A stretch of DNA of 64,000 nt from assembly GCA_019914995.1 (NCBI GenBank), contig CM034127.1:3472001-3536000 (forward strand). The letters run 5' to 3'. This document shows positions 12,301-25,954 of this stretch, piece after piece. The position numbers and the translations under genes are program-made. The notes beneath the pieces were generated by a model that saw only the letters and a list, made by a program, of their open reading frames with translations, was not told where the DNA came from and ran no database searches. This stretch comes from Acanthochlamys bracteata (lineage: Eukaryota; Streptophyta; Magnoliopsida; Pandanales; Velloziaceae). Numbering within the stretch: the stretch's first letter is position 1; every line of letters starts with the position of its first letter.

Positions 12301-14283
12301 GATCCATTTTCAACATGACTAAACCTTATTTCCTTACTCAGAGAAAGCGACCCGTCAGTCTCAGTCATCACCATTGAGAAGAAGAAAACTTCTGTTGCAT
12401 GCAGTTCTGCTTGCTTGCTTGCTTGCTTCTGTGTTGTGAATGCCAGTCGAAGCTGCAGCGTTTTGAATGGTTGCTGTGGAGAAGCTACAGAAGATACCTG
12501 CACGAGAGAGCACAATCAAAATTGCTACAGGATTCGACATGACAAACTGTCCCGGTTAAAAATAAAAAACGTTCATGTGATAACACATTAGGTTCAGCTC
12601 AAATGAAACAAAAATCGTACTGCCATGTTGTTGATTGTTCAGCTTCCAGGTGGTACGTGTATGGCTATAGGAGCATGTTTTATTTACTACCCATTTTGGG
12701 TCCACAGATCATTATACATCGTCAAAGTGTGACATGAATGTATATATCGACCCCTCAGATTAGCCTCGACTAGACTAGTGCACTAGAAGAACAGATAAAC
12801 TGCTTGCCAACGTACGGAACCATAGTAATTGATGAATTTTGTAGATTACAGTTGAAGGGACGAGATGTTTAAAGAGGATTTTATCAATTCCATAAGAATC
12901 AAAATCGCTTATTGCGACGGACGTAGGTGGTCTCTCTCCAGCTAATGATGATGGCACTTGCAGGTGGAGGTGGAACAGAATCCGAGGCTTTCCTTCCATA
13001 ATTACAGCACAGGAAGTACAACGCAGAACTTTTTATACTTAATTATACTCCATATCCAAGAGAAAGGAACTCAAAAGTATCAAGCTGGAAAGTCTAGCTT
13101 TGCATTCATAAATGTTATATAAATGTCTTCGACTCCTGATTTCCAATGATAAAATTAACAACACTTCCATATGCATCTCTATTATTATGACATGCCGCTT
13201 CCATTAATATTAGATACCACATGAAGTTCAATCAAAAGAGACCAAATAGTAAAAGCGTCCGTACTATAGGTTGCTCTTTCTTAGAAAACAATTGACCTAA
13301 CATAACAAATAAATTCAAATGCTTGGAATCTTGGAGAACCTTACGAGAACCAGTTGCCATGCGCATATGGAACAAATTGTCAATTTTCATGTAATATTTT
13401 CAGTCAAGACTTTAGATAGACTTGACAGCCAATTAACCAGCCATAGGCAATAAACTTGAGTTCAAACATCAAATCAAATCAAAGCAGTGAATAAAATTCT
13501 ATAGGACCATGCTGCAGAAGCATGATTCTCGGAGAAGGAACTGTGACTCGCTTTCAAACATTGAAGTAGATGCATCTGATGCAAGGTTCCAGGATCAACA
13601 CTAGAAAAAATTGAAATATGATCTCCGAATCAGCATAGCAATAGTTGCATTTTTGTCTTCGGCGATACAGAACAAAGTAAGCTCCAGCTGATTGGCTAAA
13701 CTATGAGAAACTCAGACACATAAGAGACATCCTTACACCAATGCTGTATATTCATAGCAATATACAAGTTGGATAACAGACAGTAGCAAGCTCCGCTGAC
13801 TTTTATATATCACAGAAGAAAAAGCCAGAGATTCAATGCCGGCTTTTTACAAAATATCAACGATAATACACTTCGGAATGTGTCAAAACAAATTTACAAT
13901 GACCAAAAAGTAATTCGCTTTTTGACAAGTGTCTACATAAGAAAGAAAGGAAATAAGATAAATGCTATGCTCACAAGCCCCCAAAAGTTGTAACTACTAG
14001 TTTCCAGGCTACATTTGCTATCTATTGAAGGTTAGCCATAATATGATCTTAGTAAGTTGAAGTAGCATGAGACATTTCCATAATATCAGGAAATGCCCTC
14101 TTGCCTCTGTTCATGCACAAAATGATTTACAAATTTGGTTTTCAATAAGCAACAAAAGTTACCTGTAGGTTGCAGACACTAAACTGAACGTCCACTCCAG
14201 ATAAAGACAAGCTTCTCATATAAAGTGGGAAAGCAACTCGCATGAGCTATGAACTAGATCAGACTGGTAATAAATGCAGCACT
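9390..14283. other. Intergenic, about 4.9 kb
   Basis: No supported gene. Minus-strand open stretches at 12276-12515 and 12775-12999 have no recognisable domains or convincing splice partners. A piece ending CAATCCCAAACGATCC near 10000-10020 resembles one end of the AT-rich MITE family seen elsewhere in the window. About 13.0-14.28 kb is the downstream flank and presumed 3' UTR of CHR19. Confidence 0.5.
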
Positions 14284-17200
14284 TCATGTATTACGCAATA
14301 GCAAAGCTGACAATATTTCCCCCATGGTCTTCTCTGGTACTTCATTGTCATCAGCTACCTCTGCACCAGATTCAAGCACTGCAGCATCCAGGACCAGCTT
14401 TCTTCTTGCAATCTCATAAATGTTCTCATCAACTGTGTCCTTTGTTACAAGCCTGCAAGAAATGGCATGGAGGGGGAGAAAGAAAGGAAGGATGTCAAGT
14501 AAACCATATTAACCAAAAGCCTACAAGTACTTGAAAGTAAAGGACCAGCAAGAGACTATCATACATCTCAATTCAATAGCATAAAAACTTGCTAGGAGAA
14601 ACAGATTTGATCACATATCAGATCTCTAAATAGAACAATATTGGGTATATTGCTTCATAAACAGATTATGGGCTTCCTACACACTGCTGATCTAGTAAGC
14701 AAGATGTACCTGTAAACTGAAACAGGTTTTGATTGCCCTATTCGGTGGCAGCGGTCCTCTGCCTGCCTATCCATATGAGGGTTAAAATCCATGTCATGTA
14801 TGATGACTGTGTCAGCTCCAATCAAGTTCAGTCCCTGACCTCCAGCCCTTGTTGAAAGCAAGCATGCAAAAATATTGGAGTCATTATTAAAAGAGTCCAC
14901 TATGGCCTGTCTTTCCAAGACCTGGGTACTGCACCATTGAAGAGAGCCATTCAGATACAAGTTTATAAAACTGATACACTCTGATATCTAAAGCATTTTT
15001 CACTATCATACCTGCCATCCAAACGCCTATAAGTAACTCCTATAACTTCCAAAACCCATTCCAGAATATCAAGCATTGATGTCCATTGGCTGAAGATAAG
15101 AGCTCTATGCCCACCCCTCGCTAACTTTGGCAGGAGTTCAGCTAAAGCCTAAATAGGAAAATGACAAAATGAGCGAAACAAAATGCACATAAATTCATTT
15201 TGAAGTCATGGCTGAGACGAATACTTCTACTTAGTAACAAAACCGCCATCGAGCTGACATTATCCAAATACACTAATAGGTAGTATATTATGCAGCGCTA
15301 GTTCTGAGTTAATGTGGATCAAATACCTGGCATTTTGCTGAACTGAGAACGTCTTCATCTGTCAGAGCTCCACTTGTTCCAGCTTCGCCATATGAGATCA
15401 AAAGCTGGAGAGAAATGTCGAAAAAAGTATTCAAAGGGCATTATCTTGACTAATCATGCAATATAACATGCCAACTATTCAGCATTTTTACATATTATAT
15501 AGGTAGACCAGATTCATCAACAAAGCTTTGAAACACTTCAAATCTTGTTCTTATAACAAGGTCAAACTAGATACATCAAGCAATTAAACAGGTGCTGTAG
15601 AAATTCTAAAGGGCTAAGTATTTTACTTCAAATATTCGCAAAAAGAACTTAATTCATAATAATGGTTAGAGTGCATAGGAAACAGGTCAGATTGAACAGT
15701 AAAAAGAAATTTAAATCTCAAGGGGATTAAAATTTAAAATCAATATCTTGCACATATATAGAAAAGAAGCGGAATTCAAACTACACAACTTGCAGGGAAG
15801 CATGCGTGGCATAAAACCTCTGCTTTTGTAACTCATGCTTCTAAAATGATAATCAACAGTGGACACTCACCATGTTGGATAGCATTAGTTGACCTTTAAT
15901 GTTAACAAGAATTTCCAAGCAATGCATGAGGGGGTACCAGCCTTCCAAAAACAGATGTATGCATCCACACATTAACACATAACATTACTGGAAAGGTAAT
16001 AGGCTACTGACTTCATGTCTACTTCTAAAAGTAAACATCCAGAGTGTATAACATCACAGATATGTTCTTTACAAACTCCATTGCCAAAGCCATCATAAAG
16101 AAACTATGAACAGGGCTCCTTAAAAATTCACACAATTTCTGGTAGGACTTCATGTGCATATAGACATCAATTCTCTAAAGACGAACCTCAGTATAGAATT
16201 CATAGGAAAGGCAGAATAGGTGGATAAGCAGATGAAGTACCTGGTGAATTTGATAATCACTATAACTCTTCAGCACTTTTATTGCTTTATCCACAGTACA
16301 CTCAAAGCCAAAAGCTCCCTTTGGATACAACATTCTAGCAACATGCACCACATCCTCATCGCTATAGATATGCCTAACCAATAAAGGGTGGTTTGCAATC
16401 TGTCAAAGAATGACATGAAAACTATAAAAATAATGAACCAACGTATCCAAATAAAAAACATGTCAAAAACCCACCTTGCGAAACTGCATGAAGTAGTTCG
16501 ATATTTGCCGTTTTGGAAGCTGTTGGAGCACATTAGACAAACCCATAGAGGACTTGCCAATACGGGCTTGAGCAGCAACACGGTATTCCTCTATGGCTGC
16601 TTTATAGTTATTCAACTGCTTTGTCCCCATATTTACATATTTTATCTGCAAAACAGGTAATCAAATTCAAAGTGGCGATAACCATATACTAAGAATAACT
16701 AGGTCTGAGCAAATATCTCACATGATGCATCTTAGGGACAAGCTGCTGCATGACATCCAACTTCAAGCGCCTTAAGATGAAGGGCCCCAAAATGGATTTT
16801 ATGTGTGAAATAAGGTCTTTATCCTCTGTATTAAACAGTTTCTTCAGATCAACATCACCAGTTGCAAAAATGTCAGGCAGCATAAATTCCAACAGAGACC
16901 AAAGTTCCTGCAAAGTACAAACAAAATTTAAGAAAAACATCACATAGTTACTTTTAAATTGCATACTCTTCCAAGATAGAGCTAATCTAACTAGACATGC
17001 ATTTCTACAACACCTAAGCAAGTAACACAATTTGGAACTTAGAAATATCTCCCAATCAATGATAGCTAAATCCCAACAATAACAGCAAAGAGAAAGTTGC
17101 TGTACCTCCTTTATGCTAACTGATTGGTTACAACTTTTTCGACATCTAAAGGTACCTAGAGTGCACCGCTTTACCATCAAACAACTCAGCAAATTCAGTC

Positions 17201-19954
17201 GCTAGATTGAAATATGATCCTCAGTTCCTGTTGTTATACCACAATTTACTGTATAATTTTTATCACATATAAATGCCGATCACATTGTCACCAATCACGC
17301 CAAAGACTGAGAACATGCCATATCTCAGGTATAGTTCCAATTTTAAGAGGCAATACCCTATGAGCAAAGAACACTTATTAATGGCCGACTGAGAAAATTG
17401 AATTCAGTACGCCATAAGCTAAATTTTGCATAAACTAAAAACTATGAGTACTAGTCTGTTCACCAACTGCTCACGCCAAATGCATTTGAGCGCATACTCT
17501 GTCTTCGAAAACACATCAATCTACATAGCATGTATCTTCTTATAAATATATGTAGACAGATACAAAAATAATGAACGTTGTTAAAGTGTTGCTTCAAGAT
17601 GAAGTAGAAGATAAAAGGTTGATGATTAGTTACCCTGCAATCAGAAAAGCAATATAATGATCCCATGATGTGCACAGTCAATGAATCAAAGCAATGTAAT
17701 GCCTAAACATAAAAATGATTAGAATGATATCAAACTGATGTCAAAAGGCCTCTTTGATGAACATACATGCAAATCATTCTGAAGTGGTGTTCCTGTCAAC
17801 ATGAGCCGTTGGCATGCATGTTTTGCAACAGACATCAGATTTTTCCAACGATAGCTATTTTTATCCTTCAATACATGGGCTTCATCCATTAGAACACAGC
17901 TCCACTGCCACCGTCTCAGTGCTTTGCGGTCATCTTTCTGTTGTTCACTGAAGCAAGTACATACATCACAATTCAAAGAGCTATGCCAAGAGAGTTTCTA
18001 TAGAAATATTGAAAGAGACCAAGTGAACCTGCGCCGTTCAAATAAGGAATAGCATACAACCAACACATTGAATGGAGGGGGGACGCCTGCCCTGCCCAAA
18101 GAACTCAATTCCTTTGAATATGTTGTCCTTCCAGCTCCATGAAATAAGATAACTGAAAAAGAAGGACACCACCTTCGCAATTCTCGCTGCCAATTTTCTA
18201 GAACAGAAGCGGGGCAGACAATCAAGTGGGGACCAGGGTCATTGTTCAAATGCTTTAACATAGTCAAGTAGGTAACAGCCTGTTTGAAGGAAAAACCAAA
18301 CACAATAATCATCACCATAATCTTGACCAGGAAGCATCTTATCTGAGGTATAAATCAATCTACCTGAACAGTTTTACCAAGGCCCATCTCATCTGCCAAT
18401 ATGGCTGCACAAACAAATGAAGTTACGCATTTACTGTCATTAGGCAGATAAGCAATAAGATAAATTCATCTGACAATAACTACACAAAAGTATACATGAA
18501 CAACTCAATGAATACCCGCTAAGGTCATACATATAGAAATTTAATAATCACATTTCATAAAAAATTTTCCTAATGCCATTAAGTGTGAACAGTGAGCCAA
18601 AAAAAGTCATACCTCATTCATAGGTGCAAATGAACCTTTGTAAGAAAAATCTAAGTACCAACTTTAATAAAAAGTATTATCACATTGCTAAAGTGACTGG
18701 TGCACTAACCTCCGCCGATCTTCTTCCTATACAATAGCAGAAGAAAGTTGACTCCGACTAGCTGATATGGTTTGAGGGTGGGCTCAAAATCTGAATCCTT
18801 GGTTGCACATGCAACACTTATATCTTCCTATTTGCAAGATAATAGAGTGAGCAAGACAGGATTCAAAGTCTATGTTCACAACGAATACAAGCATTTCCAC
18901 AATCTAATTAATCAGCCGAGGGCTTTAAACAAGTTCATGGATTTACTTCCATTGAACTTGCTATCGTGGCGAATAAATTTATCTTAAAAATTTTGAAGCT
19001 GGAAGTCTTGACTTCAGAAAGCACACTAGCTCTTCTGTTCAAAAGTGGCTGCCATAAAGTTCGGGCACAAGATCAAGAGTATATTTTATCACAGATAATT
19101 AGTTGTCAAAAGTCGTGCATTCAGTAAACAACTTAAGCAGCTGGTTTCTGTTTTTCAAGAGCTCCTGTTCCTTTATCATAATACTAGACTAGCTCCCACA
19201 ACCAGTAGCACAATCACCCAGTAGAAAATCATCCTACAACTTGGCATTAAGTGCTCAACTTAATTTACATGGCTTTATGAAAGTTTACCACCTTCGCTTG
19301 TTGAATTAAACTATTTACCTGAGTAACAATCTTAGCCGAAGAAGACTCAACCTCTGCATACCTATCGCAGGACTCCACCTCAGAACCAAAAAGTTCTTTC
19401 CGAAGATCAGCAGAAATCTTTGAACACTTGCGAAGAGCTTTCCCAACCAAATCCTCCAAACTCCTTGTCTCTCCCTCCTTCCCTTCCTCGCCATCACTCT
19501 CATCTTCTTCATAAGACAACTCTTCATTATCCTCTGTACACCAACCCTCGCCAAAATCCTTCGGTCCTTCTTCATCATCGTCATCATCAACTACAACCAC
19601 ACGACGGCGTCGGCCACGGTTAGCGCGCAAGCGGGACGAGATCTTTGGTGAATGGGAATTGACGACGTCATCATCTTCAAGTAGGGAAAGAACATCTACA
19701 TCATTCCTGTGGTGTTGTATATGATTATTTTCGCGAATTGGTTCGTCAGTGGAGCTACTGCTGGTACTAGTAGTGTCGTCGATTGCGATCACCGAGTGTG
19801 AAGGAAGAGAGCTGCGATACGCAAAGGACTCAATTGTCGGCAGCGGAGAATGAGTTGGTTTAGAAGAATTCTTAGATTTTTTGAGGACTCGAGAAGGTTG
19901 AAAATCGTGGCGATCCCATTCATCGTCGGAGATCTCTTCGAAAACACGACGCAT
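14284..19954 (-). CDS. CHR19: SNF2-family chromatin remodeller, Fun30/ETL1/SMARCAD1 type (CHR19-like)
   Basis: Twelve coding exons read on the minus strand: 19954-19319, 18827-18710, 18404-18364, 18279-18029, 17947-17767, 16907-16722, 16645-16475, 16399-16241, 15404-15327, 15148-15012, 14928-14710, 14452-14284 (2346 nt, 781 aa; I recall Arabidopsis CHR19 as about 763 aa). The N-terminus ([18 protein letters not shown]) is acidic and rich in Ser/Asp. The ATPase core follows: Q-motif region [12 protein letters not shown] (about 230), Walker A DEMGLGKT (256-263), Walker B DEAH (370-373), LTGTPLQND in exon 5, and FILRRLK in exon 6. The helicase-C lobe has [25 protein letters not shown] (678-688) and motif [13 protein letters not shown] (708-718). 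All introns are GT-AG. The protein is expected to be a nuclear ATP-dependent nucleosome remodeller. The end [10 protein letters not shown] fits the family, so the gene looks intact. The upstream flank (19955 onward) is GC-richer and free of repeats, as expected for a promoter and leader. Confidence 0.96.
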
Positions 19955-21174
19955 TTCGAGATTTTGTACTGTGATTTGAATTGTTTCTTGTTCGATTTCG
20001 CTTTCGACTTCTGCAATCCCTCGAATTTGATCGAATTAGGGTTTTAGAAGAGGAAGAACGAAAGAAGGCGGGAGTGAAGAAAGGCGTCAAATTTTTGGTG
20101 GTCGGAAAAAGAAAAAAAATGAAAAATATAAAAGCAGGGGGAGAAGAAGACAGAGAAAGACGAAAAGTCAAAAACCTATTTCCACTTTCATATTTTGCAA
20201 AAACGGTCCCCTTCATTTCGTTTTAGCAACGTTAAGATCCCATTTTTGTTCCTTAACCTCAAGTAAGAGGTACGTGTATAGGATGTATATGAATGACAAA
20301 TTTATAATGAAGTCCTTCTGGATTCCTATTATTATGCTCTTTGAGAATCAGACTGCCGAAATCATGATAGAAATTCTTAAGAATGAAAAAAGCAGAGGTA
20401 AAAAGTACATGAAGAAGATGTTTCCAGTTTCTTCTTTTAGAAAATTTTTAAAACCTTACCCGTCAGTTTTTGGCATAGAAAAAATTACAGCTTGCAATGT
20501 TGCTTGCCTTGCTTTTCAAATTCAATGTAAAAAATAAAATAAATTGCTTCAACTAAACACTTTAATCATGAACTACATTGAAACATGACAGGACACGTGA
20601 TTTTTCAATGATCTTTTGATTCTTGTGCTACAATTTGAAGACCTGCCTCTATTGATGCATCAATCTAACAGCTTTGGCAACCATCAGACAATATAACAGC
20701 CATGGCAAGCTGCCGCAGTACAAGCTTTGAAAACTTGAAGCAGCTCTCAAGCAAACCAACTTAATAGCATGTCAAAGGCACCAGAAGATAATGTTGAGCA
20801 TAACGAGCAAATAGACAAGATGAAAGAGTCAAAAAACGAAAAAGTATCCTTCCAAAGCCACTAAAAACGAAAATCGCAGACAAGGATGTAGAACTAAAAA
20901 ACTACTGTAACATAAAACAAGAAAAAAAAAATAAAACACATGCAAAGTTTGTTCAATCAACTGGTACTCTTTTGACATATCTGGAGCACAGCAAAGACGG
21001 ATCTAAACTTTACATAATCCTAAGAAGGTCATGTTATATACATATGACAAAACAGGCCAGTGCTCATATCTAAACACCAAAGAAACTTCCTACATTCAAC
21101 ACCCTTAGACACAAACCAAGGTGGCTTTGTTGAAGTATAAGTCTTCCCAGATTGAGACGAGGCCAAGCACTACT
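19955..21174. other. CHR19 promoter/leader and NRPE7 3' flank
   Basis: About 19955-20260 should hold the CHR19 leader and promoter (minus strand). About 20.3-21.17 kb holds the spacer and the presumed 3' UTR of the next minus-strand gene. No other gene is supported; the open stretches here are short and low-complexity. Confidence 0.5.
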
Positions 21175-21708
21175 CTAATCGATTGGCCCAAGAAAATCTC
21201 CAGCTAGGGTTGCAAGCAACTTGAATTCCCTATCAGATTCCACCCATTTGAAGCCAAGAACCTTGAACCGAACTTTTGTTTCCTTTTCCATTTTCGAGTG
21301 CTTCTCATTCAGGAAGAAAGGATTCTCAGCAGTCACAAAAGAATAATCTCTCATTGTCTTCGCAGAGAGAAATATGCTGTCTATTGGCCCAGCCTTTAGT
21401 AAGATACCCTGCTTCAATATTCTATCAACCGTTCCGACTAGTATCTCACCCTTTGCAGGCTTCAAGGTGATGCATTTGAAGTTGACAGGGAAGAGAACAT
21501 CACCAGTGAGCTCTCTAATCTTTCCTTCCCCAATGTTAGTAATGGATGTGACAGCAATGTAGTAGCCATGCTCCTTCGATGATTTCTTTTGTGCAATATC
21601 CTCCAAGAGTTGAAGAATAATAGCTTGCACGACTACCAGCCCCTTCGAATCAAGCTTATCTGGAGTGATCAACACATTCCAAGGCATTTCTACCTCAAGG
21701 AACACCAT
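21175..21708 (-). CDS. NRPE7: RNA polymerase IV/V subunit 7 (NRPE7/NRPD7-like, Rpb7 family)
   Basis: An intact single coding exon of 177 aa (MVFLEVEMPWNVLIT to LAGDFLGPID). The N-terminal part (1 to about 80) is the Rpb7 tip domain, with GEGKIRELTGDVLFPVNFKC at its end. The C-terminal part (about 81-177) is the S1/OB domain, starting GEILVGTVDRILKQGILLK and ending with the family's LAGDFLGP. The length and the single-exon structure match the Pol IV/V-type Rpb7 paralogues, which form the stalk with subunit 4 and act in the nucleus in siRNA-directed DNA methylation. The sequence is closer in my memory to Arabidopsis NRPE7 than to canonical Pol II NRPB7, but NRPD7 cannot be excluded. The start is the first ATG after a probable splice acceptor (GCAAG|AATGG). 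Confidence 0.9.
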   Translation of the reverse strand: MVFLEVEMPWNVLITPDKLDSKGLVVVQAIILQLLEDIAQKKSSKEHGYYIAVTSITNIGEGKIRELTGDVLFPVNFKCITLKPAKGEILVGTVDRILKQGILLKAGPIDSIFLSAKTMRDYSFVTAENPFFLNEKHSKMEKETKVRFKVLGFKWVESDREFKLLATLAGDFLGPID

Positions 21709-21709
21709 T

Positions 21710-23745
21710 CTTGCAACTTACAGATAATTCAGAAGAAAAGATTCACAACCTGGACACCACCAGTACATACAAAACAATAGACAAATAACACTGATTAAAG
21801 ATACTTGCTTATCACACATCACAGCATCTAGCAACCATTGGTTAGCCTGAAGAGGAAGAATAATGATCAGGCCTAAACATAAAGACATAATACATTCCAG
21901 AAACTATCAGCCAGATTATCAAAGTCCAAGGATCCCTAATGTTTCTTAGACTCGTGCTAAACAGCATTCACATTATCATGCAATAAGTTTACAGTGACAT
22001 GCTTTCCGGTATACTACACTATCAGGTCTATGTACCTTCCGATATGTAAGCAAAGCACCACCAGTTCATGCAAGTTTAAAATTGAAATCAAAGAAAAACA
22101 ACAGACGGGCCTAAAATTGAAATCAAAGGGTGTGTTTGTAATACACTGAACATTAGTAAAGAGATTTTGATCCAAACTGGTGGCATCAATAAATTTTCAA
22201 GAAGCGATATTCAAAAGGAAAGAATCACCACAATCTACTTGCAAACCAACATCCATCTCACAGAAGGATAATGAAAAGATACATAAAATAGGTTTAGTTA
22301 ATTCACTACGAGACTCAAGGAAGTCCATCCATTTTGTCCCAAAAAAGATCACCATAACACTTCAAAACGATGCCACTTTGTACATCCTCTCCTAGCCAAA
22401 TGAAACTTGATACATCATGTGAATCCCACATGAATACTTAGAGGCTCAACAGTACAATTGAAGAAAATTTCCTGCACAAGTATAGAGGCTGACTAATACA
22501 GCCAATAAATGTCCATCTCTGACTACTCATTGACTAAAGTTCGGATGTCCGAGACGTTCACATGTTTTAGGTACATATTTCTCAAGGATCATTGTGTTTT
22601 GCTAAGTGTATAATAGGATATGTCCAAGAAAAAGCACAACATTAGACAATTAGCTCTACTTGTTGCAAACCTTTATGACTTTAAGATTTAAAGATTTGTC
22701 ATTTGACACTTAAGCATCTCAGGTTTGACCTTTATCATATAAAAGTCTATGGCTCTTGCTGAGACATTTCAGTCCTAATGTTAAGACCTCTACCACTTCA
22801 GATGAATTTTTCAGACACTTTCAACAGTGATAAGATGGCATCAACAAGATGGCCGTATGGTAATCCCTATGACCAAATGATATGCAGGAACTAGTTTCAT
22901 GTACAAACCTAAGTGGCATGTAAGAAGGTTGCAAATCATGAATAATAACCATTCAAATTGCAAGGTTTGTTAGAAAATGTCATCCAAACTGCGTGAATTA
23001 GAATCAGTTTCTTGATGATGATACATGCATACTTTGAGGATTAATGGCAGTGATCAAGAAGAATAAAAATCAATTAAAAGCTAGCATCACCAAAGCAATA
23101 GAGCTACATATAACAGCATTTCTCCAGCAAAAACATGTTCTTCAGGCGGAGTACAAGTCAAACTAGAATATGAGAAATATGACCAGTAAACATCTGGCTA
23201 CCAACAAAACTACAAAATTACTACACAATTCAACATTCAAACAGGAACAAAGATTAAACAGATATTTTTTAAAAGGTGAAATCATACCTTAGTCACTACA
23301 ATCCTAAGCCAGAAGTACTTTAACAGAACAAGAAGATAACAACTTTCCCATTTCAAGCGACGAAAATCCCAGAAAAAGTTTCAAGAAACCTTCGGCAACT
23401 TAGTCAACAACTTAAATTACACATCATCAAGGGAGTTGGTACACGAATATATAAAAGAACAACCAACAATAGACGAACATAGCTGATTTGACTCCAATCA
23501 GCTTTAAATAATTCCTTCAAATTGATAGGAAAAAAAGCAAATCAATGAAAACAATCTAATGATTAGCTCTGGAGCACAATAATTCCGTAACAGAGAGAAA
23601 AGAACAACGAACACACGGTAACAGTAAAGGGAAAGCTTCGATTAAGATACCTGAAGTTCCGAAATGAAAGCCGGAGGGATCGCTGATGAAGCAAGCCGCC
23701 GCAGCAAAGAATAAAGAGAAAGAACTACTTCACTGGAAAAGAAAA
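21710..23745 (-). other. 5' UTR exon and leader intron of the NRPE7-like gene
   Basis: Upstream of the NRPE7 start there is a good donor, AACTTCAG|GTATCT, at 23651/23650. It follows a short GC-richer segment (23651 to about 23745) before the AT-rich repeats begin. The best-placed acceptor is two bases before the ATG (21711-21710), implying a leader intron of about 1.94 kb. The interval has no coding signal or transposon ends. Another acceptor or a short extra leader exon is possible. Confidence 0.5.
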
Positions 23746-23841
23746 GTTCCCATTTTTTAGGGATGAAGCTAAAATTATCAAAAGGCACCCTGAAGTTTAG
23801 ATCAAATGGTAAAACATTTTCTAAATTCTCAAAATGAGCAC

Positions 23842-24370
23842 GTGCGTTTGGAATTAATTATAAAATAAAATTTTTTTGAAATAGAAAATATATTTTTTTT
23901 TATAAATGAGTTTTATTTTTATTTTTAAAAAAATAATAAAAATATATAATAAAAAAATTTTATTATATAAAATTTTTTTACACTATCTAAATTTTTAAAT
24001 AAAATTTTTAAATGTATTGAAAAATATAAAATTAAAAAAATTAAAAATTTGTTTTTGATATGTAATATCAAACGCAGACTCTCTTTTCCCAAAAGTTACC
24101 TAAAACTGAGGTTCAAAAGTCAACCAACCCTATAGTAAAAACAATTCACGTTGCGATTGCTTTTAAATAAAATTTTTTAAAATAAAACTATTATTTTTTT
24201 AAATAAGTTTTTTTATTAAAAAATAATAAAAATATATAATAAAAAATTTCACTATATTACTTTTTTTTATTTTTTAAATTTTTAAATAAAATTTTTAAAT
24301 ATTTATAAAAATATATTAAAAAATATATAATTAAAATTTTGTTTTGAAATAAACAATACGAAAACGCTTC
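23842..24370. mobile_element. Two adjacent AT-rich MITE-like elements
   Basis: The first copy runs from GTGCGTTTGGAATT (23842) to ATCAAACGCAGA (about 24076). The second runs from TTGCGATTGC (about 24145) to GAAAACGCTTCC (about 24370). Both have the same plan: short inverted ends containing GCGTTTG-like sequence around an almost pure A/T core rich in TTTTTAAAT and TATATAATAAAAA. They belong to the family of the better-bounded copy at 30782-31034. Confidence 0.55.
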
Positions 24371-25322
24371 CTTCATCATAGAGAATGTTTGAAAATATTT
24401 ATTAAAAAAATTAAATTTTTTGTGATGTATTATTTTATAAATATTTTTAAAAATAATTATTATTTTTGTAATTATTTCATAACTTACATTTTATTTGTTT
24501 TTTCTAAATTAAAAAATCCTAAAATTATGTATAATTTTATTAGAGTTAAAAGTGAACTTATTATGATCGATAAGCAATCCCAAATATGACACTAGTCCAA
24601 CATTAGCTTAGAATCTTCCTCCCTTGCCGATAGAACTAGTACACTTATAACCTAGATAAAAGACACAAAAATAACACGATATAGCATACAAATTTTTAGG
24701 TGGATGGTTGAAAGAGGAAGAGACCGTTGACTCAAAACGAGTGTTGCATTCAAGGATCCAACTGCTCGTGGTCTTTGTTCCGGGCAGTATGCGAGGAGTC
24801 GACTGAGGGAAATACTTTAGATTTTGCTTAGGAGGTATGTGTGATCTGGTTGTCAATGCTAACTAGGAGATTTTTGGAAGTGTTTTGAAGAAAATTTAAA
24901 ACAAAATATTATTTTAAAATTTTTTAAAAATAAATTTTATATTTTATTTAAAAGTAATAATAAATTTTAATTATGTAATATTTTTTTATATTTTTAAAAT
25001 TTTGTTTAAGAACGTAAAATAATTCAACCCTTGAACAGCACCTTACATCCTAGACTACCAACATACGGATTTACACACTTCAAGACCAACTTACGTTCTT
25101 TTGCCAATACAAAAGTTCCCTTTTAAGCACTACGAGACTCCTCACATTTCTCTCGTGCAAATTAAAAAGTACCAAAAAAAAGAAAAATACGAGAGCAAAT
25201 CAACATGTGATGGTCCATAAATTTTGTTAGAGGAGGAAAGTTCCCCCACATTTAACTGACTGAGCCAATTTGTCAGAGCGAAATTAAACTGGCTCAACTC
25301 GCATTAGCTAACGCAACATTCA
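24371..25322. repeat. AT-rich repeat remnants
   Basis: More low-complexity A/T sequence of the same type (24380-24560, 24890-25030) without clear ends, between short stretches of ordinary intergenic DNA. No gene. Confidence 0.45.
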
Positions 25323-25799
25323 TGTAGCGATATATTTTATTATGGTATTTTTTTATTTTTTTTTGTCTAAGATGAATCTCGTGTAAGTTTTTCTAGAGTA
25401 GCTTAAAATATTTTAGATAACCTAAATATTTTAATTATGTAAAGCTATTATAAAAGTGGAGATATTTTATATAAATATTATGTAAAAATTTTCTAATTAT
25501 TTATTTTTTACCATCCGATCAAGATATTTTTCACAATTCGTTGAATAGATAGAAAAGCTATAAATAAAAAGACGAGCTCTCATTTAGAGATATCAACTAA
25601 GAATTATAAACAAACATAATGATATAATTTTTTGTTTAAAAGCTATATTTTGTAAGTGTTCATCTATTTTCTTAACTTCTTTTTGTTATCAAATTTTTAA
25701 TTATTTTTAATAACTTATTTAGATAAAACTAATTTAGCTATAAAAAAAAAATGTGACTAAATATCATATGGATCAAAATAAAACTCTAAATCCGTAACA
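25323..25799 (+). mobile_element. Degenerate solo LTR (same family as 35704-36228)
   Basis: Starts TGTAGCGATAT and ends AAATCCGTAACA. It aligns along its length with the better copy at 35704-36228: AAGCTATAAATA followed by GAGCTCTCATTT, and near the end GTGACTAA then AAAACTCTA. No matching flanking duplication is visible (ATTCA before, CTTGG after) and the copy is AT-drifted, so it is the older of the two. No internal retroelement sequence adjoins it. Confidence 0.7.
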
Positions 25800-25954
25800 C
25801 TTGGATTCGGTTGTAACCAAATTGTAGTATCTTATTAGGCATTTTAATTTGGCTTAAAAGCCAGTTCAGCCCATTCATCCTCGTTCATTTATCCAGCAAA
25901 TACCGAATTTTGGGAACTGAAACATAGTGCGTCGCGCGATCGTGTCGGACGCGA

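Noticed and set aside
12276-12999. Two minus-strand open stretches as a spliced gene
   Set aside because: No compatible splice pair or recognisable domain.
6241-14283. A conserved plant microRNA hairpin
   Set aside because: I compared the region by eye with the common conserved plant microRNA sequences I remember (for example miR156, 159, 160, 164-169, 171, 172, 319, 390-399) and found no match.
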